DNA of 9,439 nt from Clostridia bacterium (GTDB lineage: Bacteria > Bacillota_A > Clostridia > TANB77 > CAG-508). Made by a program: the position numbers and the translations under genes. Numbering within the stretch: position 1 is the stretch's first letter; every line of letters begins with the position of its first letter. This document shows, in pieces, positions 5,361-9,439 of the stretch. The notes beneath the pieces are model-generated. The model worked only from the letters and a program-made list of their open reading frames with translations, did not search any database and was not told where the DNA came from. Where the stretch lies: positions 1 through 9,439 of the forward strand of contig JAAVZD010000081.1 in the NCBI GenBank assembly GCA_022791475.1, in the 5' to 3' direction.

Positions 5361-5784
5361 TTTAAGCGTTGGAAATGTAATGGCGTATAAATAATGCTGT
5401 AATTAATTATGACGCGGATATGGGCGTTTAAAAGCATCCTGGAGACATCCTTCCATTTTATGTCAGCTTTATTTTCATATGCCGTTTAAACGCTGTACAA
5501 GCCCTGCAGAGCAACGTTTTATTTTCATCATAAATTTGTAAGACAGACGAATGCAAATGCTTCTGCGGGCCGTATACGCGGTCTGAGGCATATGTAGATG
5601 ACTGGAACGCGGTGACAGTATTTCAATCGACGTTGAAGAGCCTGGCGGTTCGGATGACGGAACATAAATCAATGGCGAAGAATCAGGCAATGGTATCAAC
5701 ATCGGTGCAATGCAGCCGGGCTTTAATGAAAATAACGGGATGAACAGAAAACATGTGGTAGGACATAGGCGTAGATTGTAACAA
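5361..5784. other. Gene-poor stretch, possible decayed coding remnant
   Basis: No intact gene is supported here beyond the doubtful 44-aa minus-strand frame that enters from 5437. On the plus strand, short protein-like fragments occur in different frames and are broken by stops. One is in frame 2 from about 5534 (SEAYVDDWNAVTVFQS). Another is in frame 1 from about 5614 (DSISIDVEEPGGSDDGT, stop, then INGEESGNGINIGAMQPGF to a stop at 5779-5781). Such D/E/G/N-rich fragments look like the C-terminus of a surface or mobile-element protein that has decayed by frameshift, but this is a weak reading. A 10-bp palindrome CGTTTAAACG lies at 5482-5491. Confidence 0.25.
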
Positions 5785-5832
5785 CAAAACGACCCGTCCC
5801 AGGCTGTAATTGCCGAGAAACGGATCGTTTTG
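5785..5832 (-). terminator. Hairpin terminator after B2
   Basis: CAAAACGACCCGT (5785-5797) pairs with ACGGATCGTTTTG (5820-5832) with a single G-U in minus-strand RNA. The minus strand then continues TTGTTACAA, a weak U tract. It lies 28 bp after the B2 stop codon and ends the secreted-protein cassette. Confidence 0.65.
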
Positions 5833-5860
5833 ATGATATAAGCACGTATGGTCGTCTCTG

Positions 5861-6400
5861 TTACCGGTATGCGTATGTCAGCTCAACGTTAATGGATGAA
5901 ACTTTTCCCTTATCGCACATATAGCTAATGAGGAAGCCTGATGTTTCCCGCAGGTCTAATGATGCACTATAGTCTGTTGTTTCGCCGCCGAGGTCTTTTA
6001 TGATCTTATCTGCCTTTTCCTGCTTCATGCCGACCCTGATGCCGTTTACCGTAAGGTTCTTGTCATAAGCGTCAAAGCGGATGTAAGTGCAGTCGGAAGG
6101 ACTATCCGGCTCTCCAATCATAAGCCTGTAAGAGATTTCTGTTTTACCTTTTGTCCAGGTATAGTATATTGCGTATTCATCTGTTTCTTTCTTCGGCTTG
6201 CCCCACTTTTTCGTTAAGGTCTTGACCTTCGGCTGCGCCGGCTTTGTGTTGATGTCCTTTCCCAGTGTGACGGTCTTTTTCTTAAACGTCACTTTCACAG
6301 GTGTCTTCTCGGCTGCATAAGCTGTAGACGGATTGATGGCTGTGACCATCATGATGGCACATAAGCACATTGCGAGGATCGTTGTTAATTTCTTTTTCAT
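5861..6400 (-). CDS. B2: small secreted protein, two-repeat, paralogue of B1
   Basis: The 179-aa protein begins with a Sec signal peptide (MKKK, hydrophobic core, cleavage expected after AYA at residue 29). The mature part has two similar motifs. The first is KVKTLTKKWGKPKK followed by YTWTKGKTEISY (about 58-91). The second is NGIRVGMKQEKADKIIKDLG followed by a beta segment ending DKGKVSSINVEL (about 119-173). The pattern of a short helix with LG or WGKP, then beta strands with Y.W or DGKVS.I, recalls the beta-lactamase-inhibitor-protein and SmpA/OmlA folds. That is a structural guess only. The start has AAAGGA 9 nt upstream. B2 closes the duplicated A-B-A-B cassette and is about half identical to B1. 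Its likely location is outside the membrane, with no anchor seen. Confidence 0.88.
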   Translation of the reverse strand: MKKKLTTILAMCLCAIMMVTAINPSTAYAAEKTPVKVTFKKKTVTLGKDINTKPAQPKVKTLTKKWGKPKKETDEYAIYYTWTKGKTEISYRLMIGEPDSPSDCTYIRFDAYDKNLTVNGIRVGMKQEKADKIIKDLGGETTDYSASLDLRETSGFLISYMCDKGKVSSINVELTYAYR

Positions 6401-6497
6401 GATATATTTTCCTTTCTTGAATTGAGTTTTTTTATTTCACTTGGCCACTCGATAGCTATTTTTTGATGTTGTTTCTTATGGCGTTTGTGCATGATTA
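6401..6497 (-). promoter_or_regulatory. Conserved leader of B2
   Basis: These 97 bases before the B2 ATG match 8206-8303 before B1 with only four substitutions and one 1-base indel. The block includes the ribosome binding site (AAGAAAGGAAAA), an A-rich tract, and the string CGAGTGGCCAAGTGAAATA. No convincing -35/-10 pair is visible, so whether it acts as promoter, mRNA leader or both is open. Confidence 0.55.
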
Positions 6498-6509
6498 GAT
6501 AAAGTCTTT

Positions 6510-6542
6510 GGAACCAGCCCCTTTGTTCTTGGGGCTGGTTCC
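6510..6542 (-). terminator. GC-rich hairpin between A2 and B2
   Basis: GGAACCAGCCCC (6510-6521) pairs perfectly with GGGGCTGGTTCC (6531-6542) around a 9-nt loop. The minus strand continues AAAGACTTTATC, not a good U tract, so it may be a partial terminator, an RNA-stability hairpin or a processing site. A homologous hairpin sits at the same place between A1 and B1. Confidence 0.6.
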
Positions 6543-6556
6543 TGATGCTTTTCTTG

Positions 6557-7552
6557 TTACTCAGCTTTTTCGATTATTTCGAATCCGCCCGGATTGCTGT
6601 ATTCTTCTCCGTGGATGCCGTAATCGAGTTCGGTCTGTGTCAAGTAACGATTTGCTTCGTTGACCTGTTCCATCAGGTTAATTTCGTAAAGACTTTTTTC
6701 ACAGATGTTACATCTTGTAACTTCGCAGTCCTGTGTTACCAATTGGGTCGGCACCTGGATATATCTGGTGCTGCGTGAGTCATGGTTTTCTTTGGCCTGA
6801 TGCTGCAGCATGGCAAGCTTGGCAGCTTCTTCTTTTTCTTTCATGGTTTCGCCTTCGTAGTCAAGCGGATCGAACTGGGCTGTACACCAGTTGTCACAGA
6901 CCGAAACATGATCCAGATCGTATTCTTTTCCGCATAAGTCTACGCCACACTGGTATACGAACCGGTATTTGTAGCGAGTCCATTCTTCGGTTTCGGTTAC
7001 GAACTGATGCTCTTTTCTTGCGATGGTTTTCTGCAGCTTGCACTTCTTGCAGGTCTTGACGCCCGGCCAGAAGCAGTTCGCTTTCTTGGTGGTAATCCAC
7101 TTATGGCGGCATTTTAGCTGCTTGGCTGTTTTCTTCGGTGTTGTTACGTTGATGGTAAAGGATACTGTGTTACCATTAGGGTCGGTTGCTGTGATGACAG
7201 CCGTGCCGGTCTTTTCTGCTACGAGTGCACATCTTGCAATCATAAGGTCTCCGCCGAGGGCTGCATAGCCGTATTCGCGGATGATGCGGACAACGTTGTC
7301 GTTAGATGATTCCCAACTGTAATAGTCAGTTTCGTTGGATGTGTGACCGGATTTTTCATATGTTTTCTGGATATCGACTTTTTTGATATCGCCGGACTTC
7401 ATGGTGATTGTCGTGCCTGCAAGGTTTGTGGCATCTTCGACATTTTTGCTGGATTTTGCCTGTGCAGCTATTGGATCGCCTGTGAGTACGCTGGTCAGCG
7501 TGATGGCTAACGTGAGCATTGCTGCAAGGATGGATTTGAATGTGTTTTTCAT
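6557..7552 (-). CDS. A2: secreted Ig-like (Big_2) protein with Cys/His modules
   Basis: The 331-aa protein starts at ATG 7552, which has GACAGGAG 9 nt upstream. The frame extends 22 codons further without a ribosome binding site, and those residues would precede the signal peptide. The signal peptide is MKNTFKSIL..., with cleavage near AAQA at 32. Residues about 47-137 match a bacterial Ig-like Big_2 domain (YYSWESSNDNVV..., then EKTGTAVITATDPNG). A Cys/His module follows (C148-x-H150-x-W152, C160, C168-x-x-C171, H182). More cysteines occur at 202, 207, 219, 223 and a CxxC at 281-284. Eleven cysteines outside the signal peptide suggest zinc or disulfides. Known Big_2 proteins are surface or secreted adhesion modules. 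No LPXTG, SLH or other anchor is seen. It is the diverged partner of A1. Confidence 0.88.
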   Translation of the reverse strand: MKNTFKSILAAMLTLAITLTSVLTGDPIAAQAKSSKNVEDATNLAGTTITMKSGDIKKVDIQKTYEKSGHTSNETDYYSWESSNDNVVRIIREYGYAALGGDLMIARCALVAEKTGTAVITATDPNGNTVSFTINVTTPKKTAKQLKCRHKWITTKKANCFWPGVKTCKKCKLQKTIARKEHQFVTETEEWTRYKYRFVYQCGVDLCGKEYDLDHVSVCDNWCTAQFDPLDYEGETMKEKEEAAKLAMLQHQAKENHDSRSTRYIQVPTQLVTQDCEVTRCNICEKSLYEINLMEQVNEANRYLTQTELDYGIHGEEYSNPGGFEIIEKAE

Positions 7553-7589
7553 GGTTTTACGCTCCTGTCTTCTGTAAAACTTATATATA

Positions 7590-7628
7590 ACCGTCCCCCA
7601 TTGACCGTGTTTGGCCAAAGGGAACGGT
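7590..7628 (-). terminator. Hairpin between B1 and A2
   Basis: ACCGTCCCC (7590-7598) pairs with GGGAACGGT (7620-7628) through nine pairs including one G-U. The minus strand continues TTATATATAAG, so termination is uncertain. Placed 43 bp after the B1 stop, it resembles the ACCGTTCCC stem at 4598-4636 and separates the two A-B units. Confidence 0.5.
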
Positions 7629-7671
7629 GTGCTTTGTTGATGCGTGTAGCATATGCAGTATATCTGTGCTG

Positions 7672-8205
7672 TTATTTCAGTGCAATTTTACCTATTATCA
7701 TGCTGACTTTTCCGTCAGTATAACCGCATGACAGCGAGATGCTTGTTGTTTCGAAATAGTCGCCTGTTTCACTGCCGAGGTCTTCCAGGATTTTCTGGGC
7801 TTTTTCCTGCTTCATGCCGACCTTGATGCCAAGTATTTTGAAGTTCTTGTCATGGGATTCGAACCGGATGCATTTTGTGTTGCTGCCGACCTCTTTTTCA
7901 GGCAGGTTGTATTCTATTTTTGTTTCGCCCTTTTCCCATGTGTAGGTCGTTGTTTTGTATTTTTTGCGAGAAAAGTCGGTGTCTTCCCAGACGTCTTTCT
8001 TTGGCTTGCCCCACTTTTTCTTGAGGGTCTTTACTTTTACTGTGCTTTTTGCATTGATGTCCTTTGTCAGTGTCACGGTCTTGCCCTTGAACGCGGCCTT
8101 TACCGGCGTCTTTGATGCTGCATAGGCTGTAGACGGACTGATGGCTGTGAGCGTCATAATCGCGCATAAGAACATTGCAATGAGTGTTGTGAGTTTCTTT
8201 TTCAT
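7672..8205 (-). CDS. B1: small secreted protein, two-repeat, paralogue of B2
   Basis: The 177-aa protein has the same plan as B2. Its Sec signal peptide is nearly identical (cleavage after AYA at 29), followed by KVKTLKKKWGKPKK then TYTWEKGETKIEY (about 57-99). The second motif is LGIKVGMKQEKAQKILEDLG then YTDGKVSMIIGK (about 125-173). B1 carries an extra charged insert between WGKPKK and TYTW (about residues 71-86). The two motifs look like an internal duplication of a helix plus beta-hairpin unit. The ribosome binding site (AAAGGAAAA) and leader are shared with B2. The partner A1 lies upstream across a hairpin. It is likely extracellular and soluble. I cannot assign a function; an inhibitor-like fold is a guess to be tested by structure prediction. 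Confidence 0.88.
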   Translation of the reverse strand: MKKKLTTLIAMFLCAIMTLTAISPSTAYAASKTPVKAAFKGKTVTLTKDINAKSTVKVKTLKKKWGKPKKDVWEDTDFSRKKYKTTTYTWEKGETKIEYNLPEKEVGSNTKCIRFESHDKNFKILGIKVGMKQEKAQKILEDLGSETGDYFETTSISLSCGYTDGKVSMIIGKIALK

Positions 8206-8303
8206 GATACATTTTCCTTTCTTGAATTAAGTTTTTTTATTTCACTTGGCCACTCGAAAGCTATTTTTTGATGTTGATTTCTTATGGCATTTGTGCATGA
8301 TTA
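8206..8303 (-). promoter_or_regulatory. Conserved leader of B1
   Basis: Ninety-eight bases immediately before the B1 ATG match the B2 leader (6401-6497) at about 95%. The homology drops beyond the TGATTA at its outer end, before the hairpin. The sharp boundary and the contrast with the diverged coding regions mark it as a functional block or a recent conversion tract. Confidence 0.55.
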
Positions 8304-8317
8304 TTGAAAAGTTTTTA

Positions 8318-8347
8318 GAACCAGCCCCGTTTTGTCAGGGCTGGTTC
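8318..8347 (-). terminator. GC-rich hairpin between A1 and B1
   Basis: GAACCAGCCC (8318-8327) pairs perfectly with GGGCTGGTTC (8338-8347) around a 10-nt loop. The stem sequence matches that at 6510-6542 while the loop differs. The minus strand continues TAAAAACTTTTC, giving only a weak U tract, so it may attenuate rather than end transcription between A1 and B1. Confidence 0.6.
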
Positions 8348-8355
8348 GTTTGCCG

Positions 8356-9324
8356 TTACTTTTCTTTTGCACAGTAAAAGCATGTTTCAAGTTCTTCTAC
8401 GATTGGATCGTCCCAGTCGGTTACTTCGCGAGTGCCAAAAACCGTGGAAGTTGATTTGTAATGTGGGTCATAATAGTTTTTGTCACATGCGTCACGACAT
8501 GCTTTGAAAAATGCTTCTTTTGCTTCTTCCGTGCCTTCCGGTAAGCCGACGATGTCTATTTGGTTTTCGAGTTTTTCGGTTGCTACATATTCCATATAGT
8601 GGGCACGCCTTATCAGTTCGTGCGGGATGTAGTCTGACAGATGGATTTGGGCATAGAAGTCTCCCTTAAAGAAGGCTTCGTTGCATGGGGCTATTTCAAA
8701 GATGATGTCTTCGGTTGCATAGGATGTGCGTGTTGTAGCCACCCATTTATGATCCGTCTTTTTGATGGTCTTCTGGAGCTTGCACTTCTTGCACGTTTTT
8801 GTACCGACACGCTGGCAAGTGGCCTTTTTGGTAACTTTCCAGGAATGTTTGCACTTTTTCTGCGTTGCAGTCAGCTTCGATGCCGCCTTTGTGACTTTTA
8901 TGGTGATTTTGATGTCAGTAGGGCGTGATTCTTTTATGATCAGGTCATGGTAATCGGAAGATACATAGAAGTTTTCTCTGCCGATGATTGTGACTTCACC
9001 TACGTCATTGGCTGTGATTTCCATGTATTCGGTAATCCAGTCGTCATCTGTAAAGTCAGTTGTTATGGTTACGATGTCTTTGCTGTATGGTCTTATCCAA
9101 CCTCTGCCAGTGACGAGGTCTTTCTTGTTTTCATCGGTGATGAGCAATCTCTTTGTTTCACCGACTTTCATGTTGATGGTGATGCTGTCGCCGCTGCTGT
9201 TCACGTTGAGTGTTTCGTACTTCGTTGCAGCATTTGCCGTAGTTACTGACTCAAGGCTTACGCCTGTGATGGCGATTGCAGCAATGAGCATGCATGTGAT
9301 GAGTTTCTTGAATAAGTTTTTCAT
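8356..9324 (-). CDS. A1: secreted protein with Ig-like region and Cys/His module
   Basis: The 322-aa protein has a Sec signal peptide (MKNLFKKLI..., cleavage near ANA at 32). A beta-rich region follows (about 40-145) that includes ITINMKVGETKRLLI and ends ITIKVTK, resembling a divergent bacterial Ig-like domain. Next is the Cys/His module shared with A2: C158-x-H160-x-W162, C170, C178-x-x-C181-KLQKTI, H192-x-W194. The C-terminal third is different from A2 and ends with a CxxC (315-318). Similar CxHxW...TC..C modules are common in surface proteins of Clostridia, where they may bind zinc. GAGAGG before the ATG and a sigma-A promoter make A1 the first gene of the cassette. No cell-wall anchor is seen. 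Function unknown; an extracellular binding role is inferred. Confidence 0.88.
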   Translation of the reverse strand: MKNLFKKLITCMLIAAIAITGVSLESVTTANAATKYETLNVNSSGDSITINMKVGETKRLLITDENKKDLVTGRGWIRPYSKDIVTITTDFTDDDWITEYMEITANDVGEVTIIGRENFYVSSDYHDLIIKESRPTDIKITIKVTKAASKLTATQKKCKHSWKVTKKATCQRVGTKTCKKCKLQKTIKKTDHKWVATTRTSYATEDIIFEIAPCNEAFFKGDFYAQIHLSDYIPHELIRRAHYMEYVATEKLENQIDIVGLPEGTEEAKEAFFKACRDACDKNYYDPHYKSTSTVFGTREVTDWDDPIVEELETCFYCAKEK

Positions 9325-9373
9325 TTGTTACCTCTCTTTCTTTTGTAGTTTATATCGCTTTTTGGATAATAAA

Positions 9374-9402
9374 ATATTATACTTATAGGATATGCATGTC
9401 AA
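9374..9402 (-). promoter_or_regulatory. Sigma-A promoter of the A1-B1 unit
   Basis: A perfect -35 TTGACA (9397-9402) is followed by a perfect TATAAT (9376-9381) after 15 bases, or by TAATAT (9374-9379) after the preferred 17. The A1 start codon is about 50 bases downstream. The remaining bases to the window edge (9403-9439) show no gene. Confidence 0.65.
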
Positions 9403-9439
9403 ATAACGGCCTGTAATCTTATGCAAAATGGCGCATCCA

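Noticed and set aside
5475..5702. Minus-strand 75-aa frame rich in P and S.
   Set aside because: It has no ribosome binding site and low-complexity composition, and it overlaps the region whose plus strand looks like decayed coding sequence.
7553..7618. Upstream extension of A2 by 22 codons to an earlier ATG.
   Set aside because: It would place charged residues before a classic signal peptide, and it lacks a ribosome binding site. ATG at 7552 has GACAGGAG at good spacing.
8984..9388. Plus-strand open frame of 134 codons over A1.
   Set aside because: It lies opposite the signal peptide and Ig-like region of A1, which has a ribosome binding site and promoter. It is a shadow frame.

Overview
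The window looks like an accessory region of a low-GC Gram-positive gut or rumen bacterium, probably Lachnospiraceae-like. The grounds are AT-rich intergenic DNA, AGGAGG-type ribosome binding sites, intrinsic terminators, and secreted proteins with Ig-like and Cys/His modules. This is inference; there is no 16S or other marker. Every gene I can support lies on the minus strand, so the window is best read from right to left.

Right third (5785-9439): four genes for small secreted proteins in the order A1-B1-A2-B2. A1 (322 aa) and A2 (331 aa) share a signal peptide, an Ig-like region and a CxHxW/CxxC module. B1 (177 aa) and B2 (179 aa) share a signal peptide and two short alpha/beta-like motifs. 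The pair A-B has been duplicated in tandem. A sigma-A-type promoter precedes A1, a GC-rich hairpin separates each A from its B, and a leader of about 98 nt before each B is roughly 95% identical between copies although the proteins have diverged much more.

Middle (4204-5440): a short operon of small unknown genes (a doubtful 34-aa ORF, then 124 aa and 66 aa) ends at a strong intrinsic terminator. It is followed by what I consider the best candidate for something undescribed: a stand-alone, apparently non-coding RNA of about 230 nt. It has a near-consensus promoter, two hairpins whose 7-nt loops are fully complementary (a predicted kissing loop), a possible closing helix, and a 30-bp terminator stem whose mismatches are mostly G-U on the minus strand only. 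It sits directly upstream of a replication operon that has no obvious promoter of its own.

Left (1-4203): the replication operon encodes a 63-aa protein translationally coupled to a 571-aa D5/P4-family SF3 helicase, the type used by phages, satellites and plasmids. It ends at a perfect terminator. Beyond this is an ori-like region: a unit of about 274 bp present twice with a 494-bp period, containing a very AT-rich block, repeated GTCAGT motifs and small inverted repeats. A complete-looking IS of the IS4 superfamily (1-1469) with perfect 18-bp inverted repeats has inserted at the edge of the first repeat. Its transposase frame extends 36 codons upstream of the first usable start and seems to have lost its ATG (ACG at 1367-1369).

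Together, positions 1470 to about 5440 read as the replication module of an integrated element (phage satellite, plasmid or ICE-like), with the secreted-protein cassette as cargo or chromosomal neighbour. No integrase, relaxase, tRNA or att site is visible.
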